Shown piece after piece: positions 23,979-35,560 of a stretch of 64,000 nt of DNA (positions are counted from its first letter, which is position 1; each line of letters starts with the position of its first letter). The notes below the pieces were generated by a model. The model was not told where the DNA came from and did not search any database. It worked only from the letters and a program-made list of their open reading frames with translations. A program made the translations under genes and the position numbers. The DNA is from Stenogyne calaminthoides. Lineage: Eukaryota > Streptophyta > Magnoliopsida > Lamiales > Lamiaceae. The stretch lies in assembly GCA_037126765.1 (NCBI GenBank), contig JBBCBC010000034.1, forward strand, positions 15,064,691 to 15,128,690, read 5' to 3'.

Positions 23979-24762
23979 TGAAAGTGTGTGTGCGTATGTT
24001 TTCAGAGTGTTGTTGAAAATGTTATGCAACATGTAAAACAACATATGACAGCGGAAGTATAAAAACGAAGTGCAAAGGATTTCAAAATTGTGTATAGTCT
24101 TAATTCAGACTATACGAACCTCATGGTTAAAAACATCACTATAACAAGTAGTGAGATACACAAGAACCTTTTACAAGATCCTAAAAGGTGTAGTGAAAAA
24201 CCACACACCAAAAATCAATCTATTCAATCAAGTAACTAGTGATCTTATTCAACCTAAAACTTGATCTAATAAGATAAACACAATACTGATGGGAGAGATT
24301 GTATTCCCTCGACCAGTACAAATAGAATAACAACGACCCTCACACTCCTACTAGATACAAACACTCTAGATTGTACTTTCGGTTGTGTCTCGGATGTTAC
24401 TCTCTAAAGTTTGGAGCAGAGCAAATGGTATTTCACTTTTCCTCAAACTTGAATGTCGACCAATGCAGGGTATTTATAGACTTGGAGATCAACTGCATTG
24501 TCCTATCCACTAGGCTTGGATAGCCTTTAACTTCTCCTCCACTATCTCCATGATCTTGGTGTAACCACCCATGATCTTTCTATCCTCACTCCACCACAGT
24601 GCAACTGCATGACAATATCCGAATTTGTCTTCAACCTGCAATGTAGGAAACATAGAAAAATACATCTAATAAAACGGAGTTAGTGTTAGGAGAAATGACA
24701 AATTTATGATGTTGTGCAGAATGTTGTCCAACATTTGGAACAACATCTGTGCAACATCAACA
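23979..24762 (-). repeat. LTR of the SIRE-type element
   Basis: Inferred from position: on the minus strand it starts TGTTGATGTTGCACAG and ends ACACACTTTCA, directly upstream of the leader and gag. A TATA-like CTATAAATACC lies on the minus strand near 24470. About 784 bp. The second LTR is missing, so the ends are not confirmed by comparison. The sequence after the LTR (GTTGGCTCCAAAGCC) does not match the usual initiator tRNA-Met site. Confidence 0.6.
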
Positions 24763-24837
24763 CAAACTATATATTATTTTATTACACTTAAACTACTGAA
24801 CTAATTTTTTAAGGAAAATTTTCTCCCGATTTTATAT

Positions 24838-26670
24838 TGTTGGGGTTATACTGGAAAGTATGCTTTTACTTTGTATAACCAAACTAATTTTCTGTCTTAT
24901 TTACTGAAATAAATTATTTATCACTGATGCTTTAAATATCATTGAATGTTACATACATTTACTGCATAACTGTTCAATAAATAGTACGTGTTACATTGTA
25001 GTTCATTTAGTGATACCAGATCACAAAAGATTAAATTAACAGTCCCTTGTAACTAAAAGTACGCTATTCACGACCTAGATGGAAATGAACAATCCATCGT
25101 GAAAGGTTGAAGTGTAAGGCTCAGATTGGCTTGTCTTGACCAAGAGATTACACTAGTGCATGATTGATGCACTGATTAGGACCTACAGGAGGATAAATTC
25201 TTCAGCACTGAACTGGGAAGAATTAGACCTCAGTGGTTCGTTATTTCTTAATCTTCGTCCCTTAAATAGGATCGCGTGTGGTTAGTAATTATTGCTTTGA
25301 CTTATGACGGGTAGAGAATCAACGAGATTCAATTCCTTATATCTTGGGCAATATTATTGGTCACATGCGATTGCTAAGATTTAATACGAAGAATCGTGTG
25401 CAAGTACGCTTGTTCGATTTGCCCCCTTGGGAGGTTCATAAGATTTATCATACCAAATCTTGCAAGTGGAACTAGTTTTCGGTAATGTTGAACCGTTCCT
25501 TGACCAAGGACAAAAGATATTAATTAATGGAAAGTTATTTCAGTAGCTTGAATTAATTAATGGGCTAGATAATCTTAAACACGGGAAATAATATCCGGGA
25601 GCCATATTAACAATAATATGGGTTAAGATGGATAGTGCAATATTAATTATGTAGTGGGATTAATTAATATTTATGGGCTTGAATAATATTGTGGCTTAAT
25701 ATTGATAATTCAAGATCCATTGGAAGGTCCAATCTTAATTCTCCTAAAGGCCCCCCAAGTAGCCCAAACATAAAGTCCAATAACCGAAAAAAAGTGTTTG
25801 AAAATAAAATAAATTATGTTGCCTATTTTTCCTATTTTTCAAAAATAGTAAATAAAATAAGGAGAAAGATTTTCTTTGAATTTTGTTATGGAATGAAGAT
25901 AAGTATTCTTGGAATACAAGATTATCTCATTAAATTCAAGAAATCTCCCACTTGGTTATTTACTATGAAATTTTCTAAAATTTTGAATAATTAAGGGAAA
26001 GAAAGATTTTCTTGATTTTCTTGAAAAGATATTATGGAAGATATGTATTCTTGCAATACAAGTATATCTCATAAATTCAAGAAGATCTAAATCTTGGTTT
26101 CTTTTCTCTTAAAATTTCGAAATATCCCATAACAAGAGGAATTAGGATTTTTGTGGAATATTTTAATTATGGAGAAAATAATATATGAAATATATTCAAG
26201 ATTTCTTGGAGATCAAGAAAAAGATTTTTCCATATTATTTTATCCCAAAATTTCGACCAACCTCCCCTCTATAAATAGGGGATGATTCTTTCATCTCCAG
26301 CTGCAATTCCATGTGTTGGAAAATTAGAAATCCACAAAGGTGGTGCAACAAATAATTTATTTTTCCTTTTGTTAATTGTTCGCGTGTTTCCTTCCACCGG
26401 ATTGACGAGCAAGGACTTGTGAATACTTGAGAATGCCTTTTGGTGTGTTCGTGCCAACGAAGTCCATTACCATTCCAAACAGGTTAGTTCACGTAAACCC
26501 GTAGCAATTCCGCATGCGTAGGATTTATGTGAACTGTTTATATGCATGATTTGTTGTTGAATTATTATTTGAATTAATATAGGATTAATTCATGCTAGTA
26601 ATAATTGTTATAATTAAATTTGTATTTAAATATTCATCCCGAATAGATCCGGGCAATTAATTCCCCAACA
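24838..26670 (+). mobile_element. Solo Angela-like LTR, copy D
   Basis: 1,833 bp from TGTTGGGGTTATACTGG to AATTCCCCAACA, flanked on both sides by TATAT (24833-24837 and 26671-26675). Full-length LTR, matching duplication and no internal sequence make this a clean solo LTR, produced by LTR-LTR recombination. TATA-like CTCTATAAATAGGGG lies near 26270. Confidence 0.9.
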
Positions 26671-26675
26671 TATAT

Positions 26676-27066
26676 ATGTGCATCACACGTGATTTTAAAA
26701 AGACATTTTCGTTAATATTTATATACTAAGCACAATCCTTTTTTCCTCACTCATTTTATAACTGTTTTTTTAAATTATTTCTTCCTCAATTCTCGATTTT
26801 TTAAGTCTGAAGAAAGATAAAGAAATAAAATACTTAAATTTAAGTTAAAAATCTATGAATCAATTGCATAATAGATAGAATTTGACACAACAATTTTATT
26901 CCAATAACTTTTTAAACAAATATACCAATATACACCCTAAAAAAATCAATTTATATTTAGTGCTTTATGCACATAATTATATATTTTTTATTATTAAATA
27001 TATTATATATTATGAATATTGCATTTTATAATTGAAGAACCGCGTAATACGCGGGCACTAAACTAG
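26676..27066 (+). mobile_element. Helitron-like 3' terminus
   Basis: Near 27040 the sequence CCGCGTAATACGCGG can form a 6-bp stem with a 3-base loop, followed 8 bases later by CTAG (27063-27066) and then T. A short GC-rich hairpin about ten bases before CTRR is the hallmark of a Helitron 3' end, with insertion between A and T. The matching 5' end may be at 9314, which would place all the retrotransposons between inside one Helitron. That pairing is inference. Confidence 0.6.
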
Positions 27067-27505
27067 TTGTTCTATATTTACAAGTTTTAAAATATATTAT
27101 CCTTAAAACACAATCACTAAATTATTCTCCTTAAAAAATAGTATTCCCTAAAAATCAGGGTATTAGTACTGTTATTATTTTTGTTCATAATGTTAATTTT
27201 GTTGCGACAAATCAAGTTACTCAGGGAACTAAATTATCTAGCAAGCATGTTGTTGGTCAGCTAATCCTGATCATGGAGGTTCTGATATTGTCGGTAGTTT
27301 GGATGATGTTAGGAGGAATTTTTGTTATACATTGTGTTCATCCTGTGGGTTTTTATGCTGCTCAGTTTGTGCACATATTAACTACTGATGATACCGTAGC
27401 AGGTTCTAAGGATATGTATCTAAGGCAGTAGACAATGAGACTTCTTAAAATAATAGCCAAAATACGTGAGGAACATCCAATTAAACATCGGTGGAAATTA
27501 TTTTC
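27067..27505 (+). other. Unrecognised coding-like remnant
   Basis: From about 27270 a plus-strand reading gives HCVHPVGFYAAQFVHILTT ... KDMYLRQ, a stop, then RLLKIIAKIREEHPIKHRW, ending at the solo LTR at 27506. The reading looks protein-like, but I do not recognise a family. The sequence to the right of the LTR (29105 onwards) appears to continue it. Confidence 0.3.
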
Positions 27506-29104
27506 TGTTGAAATTTAGAGGCACGTAAACACGTAATACTTGCGCAGCGGAATAAACAGTTCACCAACAACGAACATATATTACATAATTAAATACGTGT
27601 AAACATAAAGAGAAACCTTACAGTAAATCGTACGCATATTTCTCTACTATGGTATCCACGTAATCCCCAATCACGGACTTGCACGGATTTTTCAGCGTTG
27701 AATCCCGATATGAATTTGCTAGGAAAATTCTAACTCTAGATCTTATGGAGAGAATAATGAATTAACGTTTTATGAATTCTCAAGATCTCATATATATAGG
27801 GAGGTTCAGCTTAAATCTTAAGCTAACCTGATTAGGGAATAAAATCCCTAATCTTATAAAATAAATCTCTTAGATTTATTTCTCATATATAAAATCTCTA
27901 CGGATTTAATTCTCATGTATATCAAATCTCTATGAATTTGATTCCATATGTATTAAATCCTATAATAATATTCCATATATTATTATTGGTAATCATATTT
28001 AATTAAATCCAATTTAATTAAATATTAATAATAATTAATTTCAAATTAATTTATTATTAATTAATTCTCCATAAATTAAATATTAAATCCAATTTAACAT
28101 TTAATCAACCAACTATAATCCGTAAAAGGGAACTACTTGTTGTGTGACCCATAGGCCCTCATATATCGAGTGATTAGTCAAGCTAACGGTCTTAATTGAA
28201 CCCTAGACAATAAATCAGACATTCTCAATATATGAGGTACGTTGCGAGAAATGTGCAACTACCTGTAACTGAAACATGGGCTATTACGATTTTCTCATTT
28301 CATTCGCGAATACTCGATTAAGTCTTGAACATGATGAAGTGTCTATTCAAATAACTTAATCATATTATCTCTAATCACTAATTGATCATGTATGTCACAC
28401 TTAGCCACAAAGTCTAAGTTGACGTGCATCGGCCGATGACTTAGATCCAATTATGATGAGAAGACGAATATTCTCTCTAAATCCACATTGAGGAATGAAT
28501 CCTATTCTTGGCTCAACTACCACGCACATGCACTTCGTGATGAACCCAATCCAAGCCATATCTACTCATAGACGGGTGCAAGCGTCGGTCATGGTCAAAG
28601 TTCATCACTCCACACATGTCGTGCGTATTGACCTCAAGTTAAAGGAGTACCGCATCGCTCCCACTAACCGAGACACCCGTAGACACATATAGTAGAAATA
28701 CATCAAACGGTTTCTCGGATGGGTATACCAATACCCTCTAAGGTATTTGTGCATCCATCATGAGATACCTAGTATCTCGTAGTAAGTGAGATCTTACTAC
28801 ACTCTCTAAGAGTATGATGCAGATCGCACACCAATCTCCATTGCATCATCAATATCCCATTCTTGATGATCGTTGATCAGGCTATTTGAGAATCATGCTT
28901 AAGTCATCTGAGTTCTCACAACCTCAATGACAACAATGACTCATGGGAACACTTGTTTGAATAAATGCAAACAATCAAACATAATATTCAAACAAGTGTA
29001 TTGTCATACATTAATATTAAGTGAACTATAATATTAAATCAAACTGAATATCATCGAGTATTATGTCCTTGTAATAGATTGTCTCTAGGACACTAACACT
29101 AACA
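27506..29104 (-). mobile_element. Solo Copia LTR, same family as 10262-11498
   Basis: About 1.6 kb from TGTTGAAATTTAGAGGC to GACACTAACACTAACA. It aligns with 10262-11498 and has about 330 bp more in the middle. No primer-binding site or coding sequence adjoins it. The flanks are TTTTC (left) and ATTTC (right), a 4-of-5 match that fits an aged target duplication, and the sequence on the two sides seems to be one interrupted stretch. Confidence 0.75.
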
Positions 29105-30594
29105 ATTTCTTCGTCCAGTTTTGATCAGGATTTCATTATATGTTGTAATATTCGCGAGAGGAGGACCTCACTTAAAATTATGATGAATGTTTGTCGTTAT
29201 TGACCTATAAGACAATAAATTCATTATTATCCTACGTTATCACGTTCTTTAGTATTTTAAACATAAGAAATTTATGTATTAATATAAGTAAGTGATTGAA
29301 ATTATTATACACCTTAAGAACGACATTTATGTTGTATACCAAAGTATTTGTTGTTATGGGCTCGCAAGAGTAATTAAGCCATAAATTTATATTTATTGGA
29401 CAAAAGCCCATAATCCATTTGTATTACATGAAATGCAATTTTTAAAGAATATAACTATTTAAATAAAAATTTATAAAGGATGACATGAAGAATGATAGTT
29501 TATGTTGATTAGAATTTTTGAATAAAAAAACAGCTTAATCAATATAAAAGTGATGCATTTTGATAGTGCTTTTCAAGCCATTCTAGTTTCACTCGCAAAC
29601 TTAATATTTTTTTATCATACATTGTAATATTCAAATATTGAGGACCTAGAAAAAAAAAGTAAATTATCAAATTCATTCAAAATTTGAATAACAATATATA
29701 TATCTTTATTGACGGAACATATGCCTATATTGACATACTAGTACGTATACCTGTGTACTACGCGGGTTTAAATAAATTTGACACATTTAATATTTACACG
29801 TAGTTTAATGTGAGAATTGTTTATTAGTAACCTTTTGGTGAAATGGTAAAATAATGACATGTGGTGTAAATAAAATGGAATTATAAAGTTGACTTTAATG
29901 TGGGAAATTAAACTAATGACATTGTGTTAATTTTTCAGATGTTTTGAGGGTTGAGTTTAAAGTAATGTAGTTGCTTTATTTCTTTATTTAGAAATGTGAC
30001 AACGAATTCAGAACGAACCTTTTAGCAAATATTTCAACGATTCAGGGACGGAGGGAGGGAGTATATTTTTTCATTTATGCAGTATGAAAGGTTTCATAAT
30101 TTTAAAATTGATTTTACAAAATTGTTTCCTATAAAAAAGTATTTAACCCTATTTATAAGATTTACTATAAAATTATTATATAACTATTTAAAATCATTCG
30201 AATGATTAATTTTTTTAGAGATTTTATAACATATATATTTTGTTGAAATTAAAAATTCTTTTGAACAACGATAATTAATTTTTTTTACAAAAATTATAGC
30301 AAATGATTAGCCTCAATTTTTTAAAATCCTTCAAAACAATTAGATCTTTCAAAGATGTTATATATTAAATATTTGTTTGAAAAAGTTATATATAACAAAT
30401 CTAGCGTACATACAGATATACTCTTTAAAATCCTTTAAACAATTAGGGTATGTTCGTTTCGGGCTTATAGTGGGCGTGGGAAATCCACTTTGAAATTTTA
30501 CGATGATGTGAGTGTATTAAGAGAATAAAAGGTAGAGTAGTTGTTGATTGTGAGGTAAAATAGGATTAATAAGATTTCAAAATCCTTACTTTAA
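29105..30594. other. Unassigned AT-rich DNA with MITE remnants
   Basis: No gene is seen. A Stowaway-like end GGGACGGAGGGAGGGAG lies at 30045-30061 without a partner. AGGGTATGTTCGTTTCGGG near 30446 resembles the end of another MITE. The rest is AT-rich. Confidence 0.5.
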
Positions 30595-30904
30595 GGGGGG
30601 TGTATTCAATTGGGATTCTATTGGATTTTTTTGGACTTTAAAAAGTCTATGTATTTAAAAAATCCATAGACTCCATGCGGAGTTTAACTAACTTTTTTTA
30701 TTGATTTATATGAATTTTCATATACTTGACAGGATTATGGAATACACTTTTTATATTGATTTACATGTATTTTCATAGACTCCGGCGCTGAAACTATTGA
30801 TGCAAATGTATATGGAACACACTTGTATATATAAAAAAATTATCCAAATTGTTTAGAAAAAATACCAAAATATATTAGTTAAAAAAAATATTATTATTAT
30901 CATC

Positions 30905-31012
30905 TTCATTTCCATCACCGTTATACCTCGGCCACATTTTCCACATAACATTAGCAATACTCGTTCTCCATGCATTAGCTTCCATTCTTTGTTGTAGTTG
31001 GCTTTGAAAAAG
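30905..31012 (-). pseudogene. Possible C-terminal end of a PIF/Harbinger-encoded protein
   Basis: The minus-strand reading is QLQQRMEANAWRTSIANVMW followed by KMWPRYNGDGNEDDNNN and a stop shortly after. Plant PIF/Harbinger proteins often end in a similar tryptophan-rich phrase (a W-R-x2-I/L-A-x2-M-W pattern). Only this tail remains and the upstream side is the minisatellite, so it would be a relic of the autonomous element. The identification rests on one short motif. Confidence 0.35.
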
Positions 31013-31039
31013 CAATTTTGTTATTTGTTGCAGTTAGCT

Positions 31040-31844
31040 TCCGTACTTGTTTAAATAGAAAAAATATTACTTGTTTAAATAGAAAAGTATTACTTGTATA
31101 AATAAAAAAGTATTACTTGTTTAAAAGAAAAGTATAACTTGTTTAGATGAAAAATATAACTTGTTTAGATGAAAAGTATTACTTGTGTAAATGAAAAGTA
31201 TTACTTGTTTAAATAGAAAAGTATTACTTGTTTAAATAGAAAAGTATTACTTGTTTAAATAGAAAAATATTACTTGTTTAAAAGAAAGGTATTACTTGTT
31301 TATAAGAAAAGTATAACTTGTTTAGATGAAAAGTATAAGTTGTTTAAATAGAAAAGTATTACTTATTTAAATGAAAAGTATTACTTGTTTAAATAGAAAA
31401 ATATTACTCCCTCCGTCCCAATCTTTATGAGATTCTCACTGTTCGTAAGATTTTAGTGGAATAGTGATAAAGTGGTGTGGTAAGAAAAGTTGTTTATTAG
31501 TATTTTATATGATAAAGTGATGGATAATTTGGGGTAAAAAGTGTTATTTATTAATATTTTATGTGATAAAGTGATAAAGTGTGTAAGTAACTTTACCATA
31601 AAGATTGAGACAAAAATATGGGCTACTTTACCATAAAGAATGGGACGGATGGAGTACTTGTTTAAATAAAAAAGTATTACTTGTTTAAATAGAAAAATAT
31701 TACTTGTTTAAAAGAAAAGTATAACTTGTTTAGATGAAAAATATAACTTGTTTAAATAGAAAATTATTACTTGTTTAAGTAGAAAAGTATTACTTGTTTA
31801 AAAGAAAAATATAACTTGTTTAAATAGTTTAACTTGTTTAAATA
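31040..31844. repeat. 23-bp minisatellite, interrupted
   Basis: Tandem units of the form AAAAGTATTACTTGTTTAAAT(AG) with variants (TATAACTTGTTTAGATG). The array runs 31040-31406, is split by a Stowaway MITE at 31407-31654, resumes at 31657 and is split again at 31844 by the Gypsy element. The same units resume at 40250-40446. Confidence 0.9.
31407..31654. mobile_element. Stowaway-like MITE inside the minisatellite
   Basis: 248 bp from CTCCCTCCGTCCC to GGGACGGATGGAG with TA on both sides (31405-31406, 31655-31656). One mismatch separates the two ends. It interrupts the 23-bp array, so it is younger than the array. Confidence 0.9.
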
Positions 31845-32503
31845 TGTTGTAACTGGTTTTTATCTACTCATTTAAACAATAATTATTATGAAATGCGTAT
31901 GCTAATGGCAATCGAATCAAGGAAAGAGACAAAGAAGTTGGTGACCCGATTCGTCTTTGGAATCAAACTACGTCCGGGGGCGTCCAAGCCAGGGAGAGGA
32001 TGTATGTATATGCCTAGAAGTCTAAGTTGTTCGACCTTTTACAGAGGTGGCCGTGGTGGCCTATTTATACTATGACTCCCACCCTTTGGTGGGAATTTAC
32101 ATAAGGAATAATGCCTATGAAAGGGCTACAATATCGGGAACCATTAATCTCGCCTTGACAGGCCATAAATCGTCCATCTTCAACGTGCGCCAATCGTGGA
32201 GCGGATGTGGAGGGCGGATTAGTGGCGTGTCGGGCTGTTATTGACCACGTGGAATCGAGATAGTTGGCATTTGGTGCGGTCGGCTCCCCGACTTGAGGAT
32301 ATAAAGCGGAAATCGCATCGCTAATTTTTCGAATCGCCGACTACCCGAAGTTGCCAACCTTTACGACTTGAAGGTTTGGTCTTGTGGGAATTACGTAAAA
32401 ATTTGATCCCTTGGTCCCTTGCCGAGGTTGCTTCATGCATCTTTGTTGGATTGTTTATGATCCTTCGTGCCAGTGGGAGGTCGGGTTTATCCATGCTACA
32501 ACA
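31845..32503 (-). repeat. 3' LTR of the Gypsy element
   Basis: Matches 39603-40249 over its length with many small indels and substitutions (for example AACTGG against GCGG near the start), so the insertion is not recent. On the minus strand it follows a purine-rich ACTTGAGGGG tract, the likely polypurine tract. Confidence 0.9.
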
Positions 32504-33830
32504 CCCCTCAAGTTGAGGTCTCTTGTTCCAGAAGGGACCTTGGCTTGACACATGGACTAAATCGACTCGCGACCATCCGACTGGAAAGTCTCTATGAGGT
32601 GCGAGAAGAACCGGAGGTTGCTAAGGGTCGACTTGGCCAAGAGGGGCCTTGGAGCTCGATGGCACCAAGGAAGTCGAGAGATCGCGCCGGGAGGAGAAGG
32701 AGGCCGTGACCTTGATGAAGGCGGAGTGACCCGAAGGATGTAGAGGTAGGGGAGAAGTTGGCGCCAAAGACAAACACTTTAAGGTGTTCAAGAGCGTAAT
32801 GCTAACTTTGCCTATGTCGTGGAGGTCATGGGCGCTTATTCGAGTTGTTCGCGGAAGAACCTCGCTACCGACCTCTCGACATTGTGACCGAGCTAATCGC
32901 CACGTTCGCGACTTCCCCCGCCTCCGACATTGTCTGCCGAGATTAAAGATCTGGAAGATCGGGCATTGATTTGTCCTTCTTCCCTAATCGAGTCCGGATC
33001 GTGCACCCCACTCCCGATCCAGATGAGACACAGCCGGGAGACTCTGAGGTGGTCCTCGAGACTCAGACAGATGAGGCTGGGGCACGAAATGAGGTCGCTG
33101 AGATGTTAGCGCGGCTCTGTAAGAAGAGCAGCCACAACCCGGGCCTAGGGGAGGTGTTTACCAAACCCCAAGATCCGGGAGGGGCCGCCCACACCCTCAC
33201 CGGCGTTATTCAAAGAACAATTAGGTGGGCTGACCTTTGAACATAGTCAGTGGTGCTGCTGATGGGATTCTTGATCGTTCTTAAGAATGATGACATCAAG
33301 AATCCCGATAAGAAAAAGGAGATTGAGAAGTTGTTGAACCCCATCTCCAACAATACTTTTGATCAGCATGCCTTAGAGCCGGAAGTCGTCTGCCAGTCTT
33401 GGATATTGGGTTGTAGTAAAACATCTATCGTCAGTTATCATGATGTATCTTGGTTTCCGCTTGATGTAATCTAGCCTTCGGGCTCTTATAATGTACCGAC
33501 CTTCGAGCTTGTTGTCATTAATGAAATCTGCCTTTTTCTTTCCTTTATTATGCCGACTTGATTTCCTTATGCGACTATAATATGTGCGTATGTTCATTCG
33601 TCTTATTGGCATTGCGATTTTAGATTGAACCTCGCTTAGTCGTCTTATAAAGTTAGGGGAGGATCACACCACTAGGGGTGGCGATCTCGTCGCAAATATG
33701 TCGAAAGTCATTCCGGGGGAGGTCGATGTTTCATCTATGCGACCTCCCTAGGTTTAAACACAAGAATTGTGAAAAAGAAAATTTAACTCATTATTATTGA
33801 TTTCGCGCGAAAGTTTACAAAGTACACCGG
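32504..33830. other. Gypsy 3' internal region with opposite-strand open frames
   Basis: Between integrase and the 3' LTR lie about 1.3 kb without sense coding similarity. On the plus strand, opposite to pol, there are open frames, e.g. 32971-33240 (89 codons, rich in E, D and P) and 33250-33474. Some Tat-lineage elements, such as Grande, carry an antisense frame in this place. These frames are short, I do not recognise their product, and they could be chance. Confidence 0.4.
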
Positions 33831-34990
33831 CCTCGACCCTCTTGATAGTATCTCTTGGATGAGATCGTTCCACTGCATCTTGAGGATCGAGTGCCATCCG
33901 GGTTCTCGAGCTAGTATGCCCCGTTGGATAATACTCGAGCGACCTTGTATGGTCCTTCCCAGTTTGGTCCGAAAGTTCCTTTGGTTACTCCGAGAGTCTT
34001 CTTCAGGACCAGGTCACCTTCTTTGAATTTTCGAAGTCACACTTTAGAGTTGTAGTATTTTTCGGACTGTTGTTTGTATCTTGCATTTCTAATACCTGCC
34101 TCTAATCGCTTCTCTTCGAGCAAGTCTAGGTTCTGGCCAAGGCCTCATCGTTGCAGTCGGTCGCGATCTGTGAGGTTCTGAGAGTTTGGAATTTGACCTC
34201 TGCGGGTATGACTGCTTCCGAGCCAAATGCCATCGAATAAGGGGTCTCTCCGGTCGAATTTTAGCAGGTCGTTCTGTATGACCATAGTACATCTGGTAAT
34301 TCAATGGCCCACTTCCCTTTTCCTCCCTCAATCTTGGTTTTCAGAGTGTGCTTGATGATCTTGTTCACAGCTTCGACTTGACCGTTTGACTGAGGGTGAT
34401 AAGGGGTAGAGAAAAGCTTGGTGATTTTCCATTTTCTGAAGAAACTATCGATCTTATGACCATAGAACTGCTTCCCATTATCGGATATAATTGCTTGCGG
34501 TAGGCCGAATCTGCAGATGATGTTTCGCCATATGAATTTGATGACATGATCCTGATCTATGGTCGCCAAAGCCTCAGCCTCGGCCCATTTTGTGAAGTAA
34601 TCTATCTGACTAGGCGTGACTTGATCGAACCCGGGTTGTTGGTAATGGCGCGATGATATCTATCCCCCACTTCGCAAAAGACCAAGGACTGAGGATGCTG
34701 GTGAGTTCCTCAGGTGAGACCTTGATTGATGGTGCGTGTATTTGACATTTGTGGCATTTCCATGCGAAAACTATGGCATCGGCCTTTAAAGTTGGCCAAT
34801 AATACCCCTGTCTCGTCGTCTTATGAGCGAGTGACTGCCCCCCAGCGTGGTTTCCGCATACCCCATCGTGAATATCTTGAAGGATAGCCTGCCCTTGCTC
34901 CGGGGTAACACATCGGAGCAGTGGTATGTTGAAGCCTCGCTTATATAGTTCGTTACCAACCAATGTGTACCTTGCTGCCCTTAGTTGCAA
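33830..34990 (-). pseudogene. Gypsy integrase remnant
   Basis: Minus-strand readings give the H2C2 zinc-binding end (HDGVCGNHAGGQSLAHK ... CHKCQIHA), WGIDIIAPLP, the core IISDNGKQF and STPYHPQSNGQVEAVNKIIK, and the C-terminal GPNWEGPYKV region near 33950. The pieces lie in different frames between 34990, 34610, 34569 and 34261, so several frameshifts are present. Confidence 0.85.
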
Positions 34991-34999
34991 TTGCTTTGC

Positions 35000-35488
35000 C
35001 TAAATTCTGTCGGTTGGTAATGCCCCAGTCATCAAGTAGTCGATTATGGGGGTCATCCAGCTTAAACTTGGGGTGTCTAGGGCAGCGACTGTTGTGTTAG
35101 CAGTGGAGGGGTGGGAGAGTTTTGTGATGGTGACATCCCTCATCTCTGCTGGTCCCTCCGAAGTCGCTAGTCGTGCCAATGCATCGGCTCGGGAGTTCGT
35201 GATCCTTGGTACTATTTTGATGTAGATTTGTTCAAATTTAAGGCAAAGTGCTTTGACGACCTTTCGGTAGGCCGACATCCGCTCGTCTCGGGCCTCATAC
35301 TCCCCTGATATCTGGCGTGCTATGAGCTGGGAGTCGGTGTGTACTTGAAGTCGCTTGATGCCCATTGCGGTGGACATTTCTAGACCGTTGATCAGCGCTT
35401 CATATTCGGCCTCGTTGTTGGTGGCAGGGAAATCGAAAGTGATGGCATTCTGAAAAGAAATCCCATCCGGGTGATTAACACAATTCAC
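35000..35488 (-). pseudogene. Gypsy second (archaeal-type) RNase H remnant
   Basis: The reading contains ATNNEAEYEALINGLEM, LQVHTDSQLIARQISGEYEA and SRADALARLATSEG, with the conserved E, D and D of RNase H visible. This domain, placed between the ordinary RNase H and integrase, marks the Tat/Retand lineage. The N-terminal part is frameshifted near 35490. Confidence 0.88.
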
Positions 35489-35560
35489 ACTTACGATTTA
35501 TTGGCGATTCTTGCGGAGCCATCTCGTACAACTCCATGGTGAGCGGTCGAACCGCTGGCC

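Larger units (their letters stand above)
20647..24762 (-). mobile_element. SIRE-type Copia element, 5' half only
   Basis: On the minus strand this reads: LTR (23979-24762), short leader, gag, protease and integrase, then it is cut at 20647 by an Angela-like LTR. Reverse transcriptase, RNase H and the 3' LTR are absent from the window in this orientation and lineage. The gag type (LDGSNYPYWKPKMRMYI, NSKALNAIF, RTRLIMLGAKFENLKM) is that of the SIRE/Maximus lineage. Confidence 0.85.

Noticed and set aside
10256..29109. A single giant Copia element bounded by the LTRs at 10262 and 27506
   Set aside because: ATTTC occurs at both outer flanks, but it is one base off on the left, no primer-binding site adjoins the inner side of the right LTR, and the sequence around the right LTR looks like one interrupted stretch. 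A solo LTR is simpler.
29735..29775. A further Helitron-like hairpin, CCTGTGTACTACGCGGG
   Set aside because: The stem is imperfect and no CTAG or CTRR follows at the right distance.
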